From Phaeotremella fagi (lineage: Eukaryota; Basidiomycota; Tremellomycetes; Tremellales; Phaeotremellaceae), in NCBI GenBank assembly GCA_001599715.1, contig BCHU01000005.1:1178001-1242000 (forward strand): a stretch of 64,000 nt of DNA. The letters are read 5' to 3'. The position numbers and the translations under genes are program-made. A model generated the notes under the pieces. That model was not told the DNA's origin. It worked only from the letters and a program-made list of their open reading frames with translations, and ran no database searches. Shown here in pieces: positions 13,301-25,742 of this stretch. Each line of letters starts with the position of its first letter. Positions within the stretch are counted from its first letter, which is position 1.

Positions 13301-16179
13301 CTAACAGGATACTATGTTGGGATCGATGAACATCGATGGATTGACATGCTTTACTAAGACCTTGACCAGCGAATCGAAACAAACTGGATACACTTTGTAG
13401 AAGATAATTCACTGATCTCCATGAAGGATTGGCTGGAATCAGACGAGTCAAAATTGGATCGAGGACGCTGTCAATTAGCTATGTTCTTCGTCGACATACT
13501 CACCTAAAGTAGGAGCGGACATTACACCTAATCCAAGTTTCTGCCAGACGTTGAACCTCCGGATCGGGACTATTTAGACCATCCAACACGACAAATATTG
13601 GTACGTGGAAGATTTCCCCTGGAAGCATAGAGTCATCTATAATCAGAGACGTTCCTGAATAACATTCCCACCTGTTAAACGCCATAAAACACCAAAAGCC
13701 TCGAAAGCTTCAATCCTAGTCGTTTCCGAAGCCAGTCGCCTGGATATCACATTCTCTAATGTATGGATTTCGGCCAACTGATTGTATTCCCAGAGCAGTT
13801 CTACTGCTCTAACGTGGTACGGCGCGGCATCAGGACGTAGATAGTGAAAGAGCTAGGGTAAGTTTTATCAAACATGGACACAACTTACTGAATCTAACAC
13901 CGGTCGCATAACGCTATCTGCGATTACGTCTACGGCAGGGTGGAAGGCTGGACATCTCCCTGCCTTGAAGACAGTTCCAACCAATGCGTCGACAAGGACG
14001 AAAGAACGTATCTGTATGTCAGTCACTATATCAGAAATACCCTACCTGTACCAAATTACTCAACAAGGAGGACGCCCATTCTTGACCATCAACTCCTGAT
14101 AATGCAATGGCATCGCTCTCAATGAGAGCAGACATCAGTTGTGTGCTGGCAAATATATATCCCAAATCTTCTTTGTGATCGATAGCCAAGCTCAAAACTG
14201 TTATTGTGTTTGAGACGATATCACTTGCCGTTGCATCAGTGGGTGTTTCTGTGAAGAAAGTCGGAGAGATGTTTCCTAAGAGTTTCTGACATAGTTGAAG
14301 GGCTCTTGTTTTCGTTATGGTGTCCTGTGACTGCTCTGCAGAGACTGTACAGCATAAACGTAGAATTGCCAGTAGTAGGCTAGGTGCGTGTGTCGAGTTG
14401 ACCTCTTCGTCGTGTTGTGGGATATTAGTTAGGATCCACTCCGTCAATGCAATTGTTGTTACGTTTGACTCGACCATTTCAGTGGTGATAGCTTGAGACA
14501 GACTTCGCCATAGAACCGAAGGCTCGATGGATTCGTATATAGCCCCAGCAGAATCGAGCAGCTTTCATCAGATCAAGTTATCTCTTGAACTTACCTCCTC
14601 GTGAAGCGGCGTCGACGACGTGACATCTTTGATAGCTTGGAGTGACGCCACTGCGATCCGTTCAGTCAACGGAGTACCGATTTCTGATTTATCCAATAAT
14701 GATAAGAAGATTTTGAAAGGTTGTTTTGAATTGTCATCCGTATTCAAATTTGACATGTCCATCTGTCGTTAGTCGAAGCTCAACACTAGTCTTACCTGCA
14801 GTGTCTTGGCAAGACCTTCCAAACCGTTCTTCACAAAGTAAGCGATTTGCGACTCAGAGGTCTCGTCTGATCCTAATAACCACGTATATACCCTTCGACT
14901 TAATGACAGTTCTCTCTGTAGAACAACCGCACTGGTAGCGCGCATAAGAAGATCCTTATCATCGTCATTGGCGTCACTAATGTCAGTCTTGCTTTTCAGC
15001 AATTCTCACCTCCAGCCCACCCCATCCAAAGTTAACACTCTGAGTAACAAATCCAATCCACCGCGTCTGACCAGAACATTAGAATCACCCAATACAGCTG
15101 ATACACCACGAATCATTATTCCAGTCTCAGTTGCGGGGTCAACTTTACGAGCGAGGTAATTGAGCGCTGGTAGACGAGCCGAAGGAGTCGAGATGAGAAC
15201 CAGATACATGTTTTGCAAAAAGAAGTCTGAAGATACCGCGTCGGAGAGTCGATTCAGTAAAGATAATACCTTGAAATCAGCTCCAAATTAATTGTTGAAA
15301 CCTACTCTATCGAAAAAATCTCCTGTTTCCTCTTCGATTCCGGGAAGTAACGCAAGTATCAAAGCTTTAGTTGCAGGTCGAAGATCCTCTCCTAAGGGCA
15401 GATAATACGTTTCGTAAATTGTAATCAAAGCTGGTCTAGCTGAAGTCGCTGCAAATTGAAAGAATGGAAACAGTCCAGAAGACCAAATGAGGAGGTCACG
15501 CTTCAATCCTTCGACCTGTTTGTTAGTTTAGTCCTACTGGCAGACTCACCCCTATTATACTGAAGATGTACGAGTAAACATCGAGAGCTCTCTGATGGAC
15601 ACCAGTAGGTAATGCTGGATTCAGACATTGAGCCAGACGCTTGGCCACGATCAACTTTCTTGGTATCTCGCCATAGGATGGGGAGGGTATTTGAAAAGTC
15701 TAATTTCAGCTGGAGGTCAATATTCTATCTCACCTTCAACAACCTCGACAAGAACGATATAATATCAGCCCATTCGTTGACATGATCGAATGACTGTAAG
15801 ACTTTTTCCACCTGTACCGAAAATTTCTTATATTTGGGATCCGAAGCCAACAGAGAAGCAGCGGCAGCTTACATCGTTTCAGTATACTGGACGTGCACCA
15901 CGTTATTGACCTACCTCTTCCTGTTTTCCGCCTCATCTCTGGAGTAGTTCTTCCTCGCATCATGACTGGATCTTCAGGTAGAGCTATAACAGGTGATACT
16001 TGAGAACTGTTCGATGCACTCCTTGGTCTACCTCCTCCCATTAACCTACTGAGTCGACCATGGGATGCTGGACGTCTTAGAGTATTTGGTGCAGGTGAAG
16101 TTGCGCGTGTACCTGGGAGTGAAGAAGATGAACTGGAATCGTTTACTAGGTATCCAGGTAGCGCGTTGTCTGTTGTCAT
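10330..16179 (-). CDS. DOP1: DOP1/Dopey leucine-zipper-like scaffold
   Basis: Large Golgi/endosome scaffold; in yeast Dop1 binds the Neo1 flippase and Mon2 and supports retrograde traffic. About 20 short exons on the minus strand, separated by introns of 40-60 nt. The start is the ATG at 16179; upstream in-frame Thr codons have no ATG and are taken as leader. An N-terminal Ser/Pro/Arg-rich tract precedes the diagnostic Dopey N-domain: SDPKYKKFSVQVEKVLQSF, HVNEWADIISFLSRLLK, KLIVAKRLAQCLNPALP, TGVHQRALDVYSYIFSIIG, LIWSSGLFPFFQFAATSA, and YETYYLPLGEDLRPATKA. The remainder is helical-repeat-like with no enzyme motifs, ending in a family-like C-terminus (LRTITNLYQLQPFFARAS). Individual exon boundaries in the middle were not all resolved. 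Confidence 0.9.
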
Positions 16180-16419
16180 GTTAGCTGTTGTTGTCGCTAT
16201 CGTAATGGTCGCTGTCGTTGTCGTTGTCGTTGTTGCTGTTGTCGTTGTTGTCACTTTCAAGTCTTTGGGTGACGATCACGCGGAGTTTCAACTGAACTCC
16301 GTTTACAATTCAACTCCCAAAAACAAAACATCCACCGAAATCAATTTCAGCATTATACAGAACTGTATTATAATTCAACATTTATTCATCTACATTGTAA
16401 CCTGTCAAAGTAAAGAGGG
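16180..16419. promoter_or_regulatory. Shared divergent promoter DOP1 / triple-START gene, with trinucleotide repeat
   Basis: This 240-bp interval lies between two start codons. The DOP1-proximal part (about 16181-16256) is a GTT/GTC/GTA-rich trinucleotide tract that on the DOP1 strand reads as Thr codons without an ATG, so it probably forms the DOP1 5' leader. The remainder is AT-rich. Confidence 0.5.
16181..16256. repeat. Imperfect GTT/GTC trinucleotide microsatellite
   Basis: The plus strand runs through many consecutive GTT, GTC, GTA and GCT triplets. Codon-like periodicity is evident but no reading frame here has an ATG on the DOP1 strand. It is probably transcribed as DOP1 leader. Confidence 0.7.
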
Positions 16420-19400
16420 ATGCGTTCAGAAGATTTGGATGATGGAAGTAAACTAGAAGCAGCTTGGAATGATTCTCTAAACTCTTCAACATCTTATTTC
16501 AAAGCTTTACTTTCCTCTTCTTCGTCAAACGCTTGGAAGCCAGTCTCGGTCCTTCCATTGACAGCATCAACCACAGCGCGAGATACCGGTAAAAGTACAG
16601 CAAAGGATGCGTCTCTAGGATCAATAACGGCGAATGATGTGGTCGTTTCTAGGAGGACTGGAAAAGCTGGTGAAATATATCGAGCGGTAGTCGAAGTGGA
16701 TTGTGGAAGTGATGTTAGCGTTGACACGTTTCGTGGTTGTTTGTCGACACCTGAAACAAGACCTATTTGGGATAGAATGGTGGAAGAATCAATGACTCTT
16801 GATTTACTGGATGCGAATACTCGAATCACCAAAACGAATTATCGATTAGGTTGGCCCTCCAACCCAAGGGATGTTGTGACGATTTCGAAAACATTAGTTG
16901 ATCAATATACCCTACTTGATGTCACAACTTCATTACCTCGATCCAAACACGAACCATCTTATCTCAGACCTGCACCACCGTACGTTCGTGCTCATATAGC
17001 GTTACTCGGTTGGTGTATTCAATTACCTGGTGGAGAAAATAGTATACCAGGGAAAGCTAGGATCACTTGTTTTTGGTCTTGGAATCCGAAAGGTGCTTGG
17101 GCAGTTGGTGGAGGTGTACCACAGCATTTACCTTCCTTATTGGTTGGCTTGGTAGATTATGTTAGAGAAGGTAGTCAGAAAGTCCCAGTCTTACTAGGAT
17201 ACGGACAGGACGTTAGCATAGGATCGGTCACATATGACACTGCAAGGGTGACATTGTCTGTATCGTACGCTGTCCTAAGCGGTGATGTGGATACTCATCG
17301 ACAAATTCAATTTGGGCTGTCATCAAGTCAAGGATGGGATGTCCAAATATCAGTCAAATCACAAAACGGTGAAGATTCACCGTCACTGGTTTGGACTTCG
17401 TTTGTCGGTCAAGCACCTCCAACAATCCCAGGATCAGCTGCGCCGAAACGTTTAATACTCAGGTTCGCTCATGCACAACTTTTACCTCACGAGGAGATGG
17501 TCAGAGTCAAAGTGTCTATTGAACGCACTTCGTCGAGTGGTCTAAGGATTAACGGAATCCCTGTCACCATCGAACCGATGGAATCTCAAACCCCCGTTCG
17601 ACCTTTATTGGAAGAAACCGCCAGTGCTAGTGCTATATCTCTGAAGACTATGAGTGAAAGTTTAGCTTCGAGGGATTCTGACGTGAAGATTGATTCTGGC
17701 AGAAGTGCATTGGCAGAAAGGAATATTGCTGGGTTGATCAAACGAAATTATATCTGTAGGTCCAATTGTAGTCACCTGACTGACTGTCAGATTTCACTTC
17801 ATTACTGCAAGAACCCGAACCCAAATGGAGACCAGTTGCAGATTCCCGCGGAGTCGCCGTTCATCAGTTAAATTCTATTGACAAAACTCTGGTTGTTTTT
17901 CGTGCGGAAGCTGTCTTTGTCGGTGTTGGAGTTTGGGATCTTTTCGCTACGATCGCGAACCCAGGTGGTAGACTTGTTTGGGATCGGTCACACGACGACG
18001 CAACTTTGTTGGAGGATGTTAACGAATTGACAGATTTATGGCATTTCAAGTCGAAAGCAGCTTGGCCAGTAGCGTGAGTAAGGGATCTTGTCTCAAAACT
18101 GATAGACCCACTTAGTGCTCGCGATTCAGTCATGTTAAGGACTACGTACAAATCACCTTCATCTGTTCATATATTTGGTTTCTCTACAGATAACATTGAA
18201 TTGTTCCCAAACATCCCTCCAATCGTTGACCCAACTGTCATCAGAACGCAGATCGATCTTCAGGGATGGTCTGTGGAAGCTTTATCACCGAACACGACCC
18301 AAGTAACTCTATTGGAACAAAGTGACCCAAGAGGATGGTCAAACAAATCGTCAATCCCCCAGGTTATGATGACTACTTTAGCGGGGATTGGAGAGTTTGC
18401 TATCAAGCATGGTGGTCCGCCTACTTGTACTCGATTAGGAGGGGCGAAAGCTTTGTTAACAAAGTATGATGTTGAAAAAGAGACTTATCGCCTGGAATAC
18501 ACCACTGCCGAAGCTCGTCGATCTGATTCATCAAGTACCGCAACGGCTTTCCCTCTACCTGTTGCTGTTGTCGTTAGTGATACCAACCGATCTCCTCCTT
18601 CAGGAAACGTCGAATGCGAAATTCGATGTGATGTCGATAAATGGGCAAACAACATTTCTATAGTGATAGATCCACCTCATTCAACTATCTCCGCTTTGAA
18701 ACGTCACCGCCTATCTCATGGTGGTGGTGGTTTATGGTTGACCATCGAACACGACCCAGCCGTGATAGAAGATAAAGTTACCATCATCGTCAGAAGGGGT
18801 CCTAGTGTCCTCGGTGCGAAAACGGCTGTTTCAGTTAATGGAACCAAGATCAAAATCGATGTCGAAGATCTTGCAGAATCAGATGTTAAACTATTGAAGA
18901 AACAGAAAAGGTCTAGACCGACTAGAGCGCCTTTAGATCAACCTGCTGCTTTGGGGACTCTACGAAAAAGAACAACTCAAGAACATCTTTCTGCGGCAGT
19001 CATCAGTCCGCCTGTCACAGCGCTTAGTCGATTTGGATTACCTCTCGCGAGATTATATTCTGCTGCTGCTGAATCTACTAAAGCTGCTATCGCTCCTATG
19101 GCCATACCATCTCCAGCACCGTTAGCTGGAAGTACACCGGTAGACGCAGCTGTTCGAGCTTTAACTCAGTTGATGCGAATAAACGCTGATAGAGATGGTG
19201 AATCGACAGATCCATTTGGTTGGCAACCTGTTTCTGAGAGGGATGGGTTGAAGGTAGAAAAAAGAGTTGTTTCACATGTTTCGGACACGTTTCCCGTTTT
19301 CAGATCCGGAAGGATTATTGAAGGTTTCACAGCTGAAGAGGTTTCGGCTGCTGTCTCTCTTCTGAAAAAGGATGAAAGATTTGATTCACCTTTACGACTT

Positions 19401-21194
19401 CAATCTCATGGTCATGGTATTGTTACTTCTTTCATTACTGCACACACGACATTCCCTTTTAGGGGTAGAGGAGTTTTGTTAGCTACGGTCGTAGCTCGAC
19501 AACCTGATGGACCACCTCCTTCACCATCCGTTGGACCGCATACCTCACTATCAACTATTTTCCACGCTTCGTCTTCGTCCTTTGATCCTACTACTCTAGG
19601 TCTCGATTCAGCCAAGTACAACCCGACAATCCTGCCTATGGCGAATGTTTTACTTGAAGGTTGGATATTAGAAACGATAGATCCTTATTCCCACGAACAA
19701 TATGCTATACCGTCTACGAGGTGTATGTATGTCGCTGCGGTGGATTACGGTGGTAGTATGCCTGTCTCGGTTAACAACATATTGAACGCGTCTTTACCAA
19801 GATCTCTATTAGCTGTTGACGGATTGTTAAAAGCCTCTGGTCCACCTTCAAGAGCAAGATCACCTCCTATGCTAGTAACCGCTCCTGAAAGTGTTCAAGG
19901 ACCTTGGTCACTCGATGGAGTAGATGAAGAGAGAGTCGGTATCGAACAGAGAAACGATGAAGAAGCTTATGCGTTGACTGTTACCATTCAACCAGCTTCG
20001 ACTACGAAAGATCGTCTATCGATTCAGAAATCTACGATTATCAATTTAGGTGAAGATATTCGTCGTGGGAAGAAAGATCTGGTCGTTCTGGAAATAGACG
20101 TTGGGAGTGGTTTGATGAAAGGATGTGAAATTCAAATTCGAGGTGTCTCGCTTCCAGCTTCTTTACATTCTGAAACGAACGGTTCAATCTTACCGTTGAC
20201 TTTACCACCTGGAAGTTTGGATTTACCGTTCAAATGTTCGGTTATTTCACTCTCACCATCTGTTCTTCAATCGGCATCATTGGAACCAAGTTCGATATCG
20301 CGTCATCTTCTTAGAATAACATTACCAACCTCAGGATATGAAGCTCCGATCGCCGATCCGTTGACTGGTAAAACTGCCCCGTTACCTAGACCAAGATGGT
20401 TGTTGGATTTAATCAATGACGGGGTAGTTGTTCAACTTCGTTTATCACCTACGGCGACTGGTAGATATTCACATGATGGAATTGAGGTTCCTATAGAGGA
20501 TGAACGTAAATTATCAAGAAGTCCTCGTGAACCGACTCGACCGAAAATAGCTCAACTGGTTGCTCAACCGACGAATCCGAATTCCAATCCTGAAAGTAAT
20601 CTAAAACCTCTAGCGATAGCTCGTGAATACCTGATTGAAAAGGCACCATCAATAGTTGAAACTATAGATATCGAACCAGTGGTAAACGAATCTGAACCTG
20701 AAACCTCGAAAATCAAAACTAAAGATGAAAATCAGGTATCCAACTCGAATTCGAATTTACATGATCACCAAATCAATCGATATAATTTTTGGAAATATTC
20801 AAAATTGGCTACGAGGTTTAGTTATTCTGCACCGGTTTCGACAGAGACTTCTCCTAGTAGACCGACAGTTCTGTCTCTAGCTCCTGTTACTGAAGATCAA
20901 AACGCTACAACCGCAACTATCACCAAAACGAAATCAAACCTAACCCAACCAAATGAAAATGTTACATTGCTAGTTCCGGTGGTTTCGTTACCTGTTTTAA
21001 TACTTGCTTGTCTGGTCTCGTTACTCTTAGGATCTCTTTTGAGATCTCTGTTGAGTGAGGCGGATTTCGTAATAAGATTCCCTGTTGGTGTGGAATTACC
21101 TAGTGGGGAGAGTTGGAGGGAGTTGAAGAGATTGTTCGAATTGAGATTAGGTTGGAAATGGGATTTGATTTTAGCTGTGGCTAGAAGAGCTTGA
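16420..21194 (+). CDS. Triple START-domain protein with C-terminal membrane segment
   Basis: Uncharacterised 1565-residue protein, exons 16420-17755, 17791-18073 and 18116-21194. Three regions look like START lipid-binding domains. Region 1 is about residues 60-270: VVEVDCGSDVSVDTF, TRPIWDRMVEES, TKTNYRLGWPSNPRDVV, AHIALLGWCIQL, then TCFWSWNPKGAW. Region 2 is about 445-650: EPEPKWRPVADSRGVAVHQL, VWDLFATIANPGGRLVWD and DARDSVMLRTTYKSP-like text after splicing, then LFPNIPPIVDPTVIR. Region 3 is about 900-1130: DPFGWQPVSERDGLKVEKR, DTFPVFRSGRIIEGF, and VTSFITAHTTFPFRGRGV. Between them lie beta-rich and basic linkers. A hydrophobic helix near residue 1490-1520 (LLVPVVSLPVLILACLVSLL) precedes a short C-terminus, suggesting tail anchoring. 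Lipid transfer at a membrane contact is inferred; the ligand is unknown. Confidence 0.8.
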
Positions 21195-21314
21195 GGTGGT
21201 GTAACTGTGATGTGGAGGACAATTTGGAAGAAAGTCGGAAATTGTTAGTAATTGTATTTGTTGTACCATTTGTATAAGTATCATGCATATAATCGATTTC
21301 TTGTTTACGTTGAT

Positions 21315-21836
21315 TTAACCCTCCATTCTGAAAACTTCTTCAGTAGGAGTCCACCATCCAGGTCCACTCTCTGAACCAGTTGCACCAGGGACCATACTTT
21401 CTTGCATTCCATCGGTCAACTAACGGATTGGACGTATTCAGCGACACCTATCGACAAGAAAATGAAAGGCTAGAAACGAAAACTTACCTTCCACCATCGT
21501 TTCGTAGCTTCATTCTCCCCAATCTCAGCTAAATCCTTCTCCATATCCCCAGGCGGACCGATATATCGCATATGAGCAACAAGGAGGTTAAGCGGTTCAA
21601 CGAAATGGATCGAGTAGTCTACATAAACCCAACTCTTCAGTTCCAATGGATCTGCTAACAGATCTAATTTACTTACCAACTACATGTGCTTTTCTGAGTG
21701 CACCTAAGACCTCTGGCCAGACTGCACTATGTACTTTTTTGTATTCCTCGAGGTGCTCTGGTTTGACTTTTATGACTTGACAGATCCTTGTTCCTTCGTT
21801 TGTCTTTGGGAGGTTTGGGAATGGGAGGGATGTCAT
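21315..21836 (-). CDS. L-rhamnose mutarotase (RhaM/YiiL family)
   Basis: Interconverts anomers of L-rhamnose. Three exons, 21677-21836, 21488-21618 and 21315-21419, encode 131 residues, with phases consistent at both introns. The ferredoxin-like family pattern is clear: ICQVIKVKPEHLEEYKKVH, AVWPEVLGALRKAHVVDYSI, LLVAHMRYIG, ATKRWWKLTDGMQESM, and the C-terminal TPTEEVFRME. The catalytic-type His in the EEYKKVH segment and the paired Trp of KRWW are present. A family-typical Glu/Phe ending is kept. It is a lone gene with no other rhamnose pathway gene nearby. It is divergent from the SERCA pump. Confidence 0.88.
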
Positions 21837-21840
21837 TTTG

Positions 21841-21886
21841 GGTGGGGGGTGGTGTTGGTGTGGTGGTGTGGTGTGGTGTGGATGTG
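21841..21886. repeat. GT/GGT-rich simple repeat in divergent promoter
   Basis: The plus strand carries runs of GGTGT and GTGGT units with almost no A or C, immediately upstream of the mutarotase start. It forms one edge of the 281-bp interval shared with the SERCA gene. No function is assigned. Confidence 0.75.
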
Positions 21887-22117
21887 ATTTGTAGATACAG
21901 ACTGCTCCCGGTACATTCGATAGACCGAGTAGTTTCCCACGGTGAATTGCTTACACTACTCCTTAAATGATCCCCACTTAATAATTTCTGAATGTATTAC
22001 TGTAAACGTTGCATCGACGTGGAGATCTACCTGTACAGTACAGAACATAAATCTGATTCTATTCTACTCTTAGTTCAGATCTAATCTCTTTCATCTCTCA
22101 TCCCCCATCCCCCAGAT

Positions 22118-25100
22118 ATGCTCCACAACGCTTGGACTTTCACTCCGGAAGATGCTCTCGGGTATTATGGAACCAATGAATCTACAGGTCTTACTGAGGA
22201 GATGGTAAAGAGGAACAGAGAGGCTTACGGAGACAACAGTGAGTAGTCGAGAATCCCTTCCTCGTGGTGTGACACAACTAACACCCGCTCAGCTCTACCT
22301 GAAGCCGAACCTACTTCCCTCTTCAAACTCATCCTAGCTCAATTCCAAGATCAACTGGTCCTCATTCTTCTCGGATCTGCAGTCGTTTCATTCATCCTTG
22401 CTTTGTTCGAAGATTCTTCAGAACCAGGTGGATCATGGATGACAGCTTTCGTCGAACCTCTAGTCATCCTCTTGATCTTAATCGCTAACGCTACCGTCGG
22501 TGTAGTTCAGGAAACCAACGCTGAAAAAGCTATTGACGTGAGTGAAAAAACCTTTTCAGTTAGTCATGACTAATCCATTTCCTTAGGCATTACGAGAATA
22601 TTCTCCAGACGAGGCATTGGTTCTTCGTTCTTCTAAACTCAATCGTGTACCAGCTTCATCACTCGTCCCAGGTGATATCATCTCTGTTCATGTTGGAGAT
22701 AGAATCCCAGCCGACGCTCGTATCCTATCTTTCTCATCTTCTTCATTCCGTGTCGACCAAGCTATGCTCACAGGTGAATCAATGTCAGTCGCCAAATCAG
22801 AAAACGTCGTCAAAGACGACGCAGCTGTTAAACAAGATATGACAAACATGTTGTTCTCCGGTACAACAGTTGTCAACGGTGCCGCTAAAGCTATCGTCGT
22901 TCTTACAGGTTCTAGAACTGCGATCGGTGCGATTCATTCATCAATCTCAAGCGAGGACAAAGACGAGAAAACGCCGTTGAAAAGAAAACTCGATGATTTC
23001 GGAGATTCATTGGCTAAAGTCATTTCGGTTATTTGTATCTTGGTTTGGTTGGTCAACATCAGACATTTCGGTGATGAAAACCATCACGGTTGGCTTAAAG
23101 GTGCTATCTACTATCTCAAAATCGCCGTCGCGTTAGCTGTAGCAGCTATTCCAGAAGGTTTGGCCGCTGTCATCACAGCTTGTTTGGCTCTTGGTACCAA
23201 GAAAATGGCAAAACGAGGTGCCATCGTACGAAATTTGCCAAGTGTCGAGACTCTTGGTTGTACCAACGTCATTTGTTCTGATAAAACTGGTACCCTCACC
23301 ACCAATCAAATGTCTGTTGCTCGATTCCTTACGGTCGCTGAATCTTCTTTGGCGGAATACGTCGTTGGTGGAACTACATTCGCTCCCATTGGTTCAATTA
23401 CCACTTTAGATGGTCAACATGCTGAGAAGACAGAAGTTCGTACGGCTCCTGTCGACAAGTTGGTCGAGATCTGTGCTGTTTGTAACGACGCCAAGATCGC
23501 CTACAATGCTGTAAGTAATTTCAATGACCATTGATCACGGCCTGACTTTCTGTAGGAAACCGAAACTTACACCAACATTGGAGAACCAACCGAAGCCGCT
23601 CTTAAAGTCCTTGTCGAGAAGCTTGGCTCAGACTCAGATATCTTCAACGCTGGTCTCAACACCCTTGGACCTCAAGGTCGTTCAACAGCCGTCAACGACC
23701 ATTATGATGGTCGCATTAAACGACTTCTCACTTTTGAATTCACTCGTGACCGTAAATCAATGTCCGTCTTAAGTAAATCCGATAAAGGCGTATCACTTCT
23801 CGTCAAGGGAGCACCGGAATCCGTCATCGATAGATGTACCAAAGTCCTCCTCCCATCTGGTGAAACCGCACTTACTCCAGCTTTACGATCTCAGCTTGCT
23901 GAAAAACAATTGGAATACGGTCAAAAAGGTCTTCGAACTCTTGCCCTTGCTTATGTCGACGAAAGTGACAGTGACGTCTCTCATTACAAAACTCAATCTT
24001 CAGAGGACTACGTTAAATTCGAACAAGATCTTACCTTTGTTGGTTTAGTCGGTATGCTTGACCCACCCCGACCTGAAGTTCGCGAAGCCATCGCCAAATG
24101 TAAATCAGCTGGTATCAGAACAATAGTCATCACCGGTGATAACAAGAACACTGCCGAGACGATTTGTCGTGAAATCGGTGTCTTTGGAAAGAACGAGGAT
24201 CTAACTGGAAAAAGTTATACCGGACGTGAACTCGACGCTTTGAGTCATGAAGAGAAAATCGCCGCTGTTCAACGAGCGAGTCTGTTCAGTCGAACTGAAC
24301 CAACTCACAAGAGTCAATTGGTAGATTTACTTCAAGGTCTTGGATTAGTGGTCGCCATGACTGGAGATGGTGTCAACGACGCTCCAGCATTGAAAAAAGC
24401 TGATATTGGAATTGCCATGGGATCAGGAACTGACGTTGCGAAATTAGCTGCTGATATGGTGTTAGCCACCGACAATTTCGCGACGATCGAAAAAGCAGTT
24501 GAAGAAGGTCGAGCCATCTATAACAACACGAAACAATTCATTCGTTATCTGATTTCCTCAAACATCGGTGAAGTCGTTTCGATCTTCTTGACTGTTTTGT
24601 TGGGCATGCCAGAAGCTTTGATTCCAGTTCAATTACTTTGGGTGAATTTGATTACGGATGGGTTACCGGCTACTGCACTTGGATTCAATCCACCTGATCA
24701 TCAGATCATGAAGACTCCTCCTAGATCTGGTAGGGAACCTTTGGTCGGCAAATGGTTATTCTTTAGATACATGGTTATCGGAGTTTATGTTGGTTGCGCA
24801 ACCGTTTTCGGTTATGCTTGGTGGTTCATTTACTATTCCGGTGGACCTCAAATTTCATTCTACGAATTGGTAGGTGGATTCAATTGTTGAAATGTAACTC
24901 AAAGCTGACTCTGTTGACATAGACTCATTTCCATCAATGCACCTCAGTATTCTCCAATCTAGATTGTAGCATCTTCACAGGTGAACCCGCCAAAAGAGCA
25001 ACGACAATGTCACTCTCTATCCTGGTAGTGATCGAAATGTTCAACGCTTGCAACAGTTTATCAGAGAACGAATCATTATTCGTTCTACCCATTTGGACCA

Positions 25101-25378
25101 ATCCTTATTTAGTAGCTTCGATCGCTCTCAGCATGGCTCTTCATTTCATGATCCTTTACGTCCCCTTCTTCAGGAGTTTGTTCCAAATCACCCCGTTGAA
25201 TGTTGACGAGTGGATCGCGGTTTTATGGATCAGTTTCCCAGTTGTGATCATTGATGAAATCTTGAAATTCATTTCAATCACTTTTGTCGGTACGTCCGGA
25301 ACTGCTTTCTCGTTTAACTCGAAAAGTTGAGACTGATTTTATTGTTTAGATCCACCAACGAAAATCAAGGAAGAGTAG
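22118..25378 (+). CDS. ECA1: SERCA-type P2A calcium ATPase
   Basis: Pumps cytosolic Ca2+ into the ER at the cost of ATP. Exons 22118-22238, 22293-22537, 22587-23510, 23556-24869, 24923-25289 and 25350-25378; about 1000 residues. The P-type signatures are present: TGES ([12 protein letters not shown]), the phosphorylation loop [29 protein letters not shown], and the hinge [20 protein letters not shown]. Membrane helices carry SERCA ion-site phrases: [13 protein letters not shown] in M4, [20 protein letters not shown] in M6, and NEVVSIF-like text in M5 (NIGEVVSIF). An N-terminal actuator start ([12 protein letters not shown]) replaces the animal version. The C-terminus ends in charged KIKEE. 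C. neoformans Eca1 is the likely orthologue; that link is inference from family and lineage. Confidence 0.95.
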
Positions 25379-25742
25379 GTGAAGTTAAGGCCGGTTAGAA
25401 GAAGAAAACAAAAGATTAAAGAAAAGGAGGGTAAAGACCATCGGATAGCATATACCAATTCATTTGTCGGACTACAGAACACATAGATGCGATGATCGCA
25501 GAATGCATAAAATTTTAAATTGTTTCCTTCGTTCTCTGTATACCGTTTCGTTGAATCGTTGTGTCATCGTGCCATAATCGAAAAGTGTTGTCAAATCATT
25601 ATAAATGCCATACCCTCGGCGTTCGTGTTTCTTCATCGTTCATCATCATTTTCATTTTAGTCGTTAAAATCATCTAATTTGGATAATCAGTTTTGTGGAC
25701 ATCACACCGTTCTGAGGACTCACTTGAAACATGTATCACTGG
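25379..25742. other. Convergent intergenic region, SERCA / RSR1
   Basis: This holds the 3' untranslated ends of two convergent genes. It is AT-rich with no open frame or RNA gene recognised. Confidence 0.5.

Noticed and set aside
16180..16260. Poly-Thr N-terminal extension of DOP1
   Set aside because: The frame is open but has no ATG before 16179, so it is treated as untranslated leader with a trinucleotide repeat.
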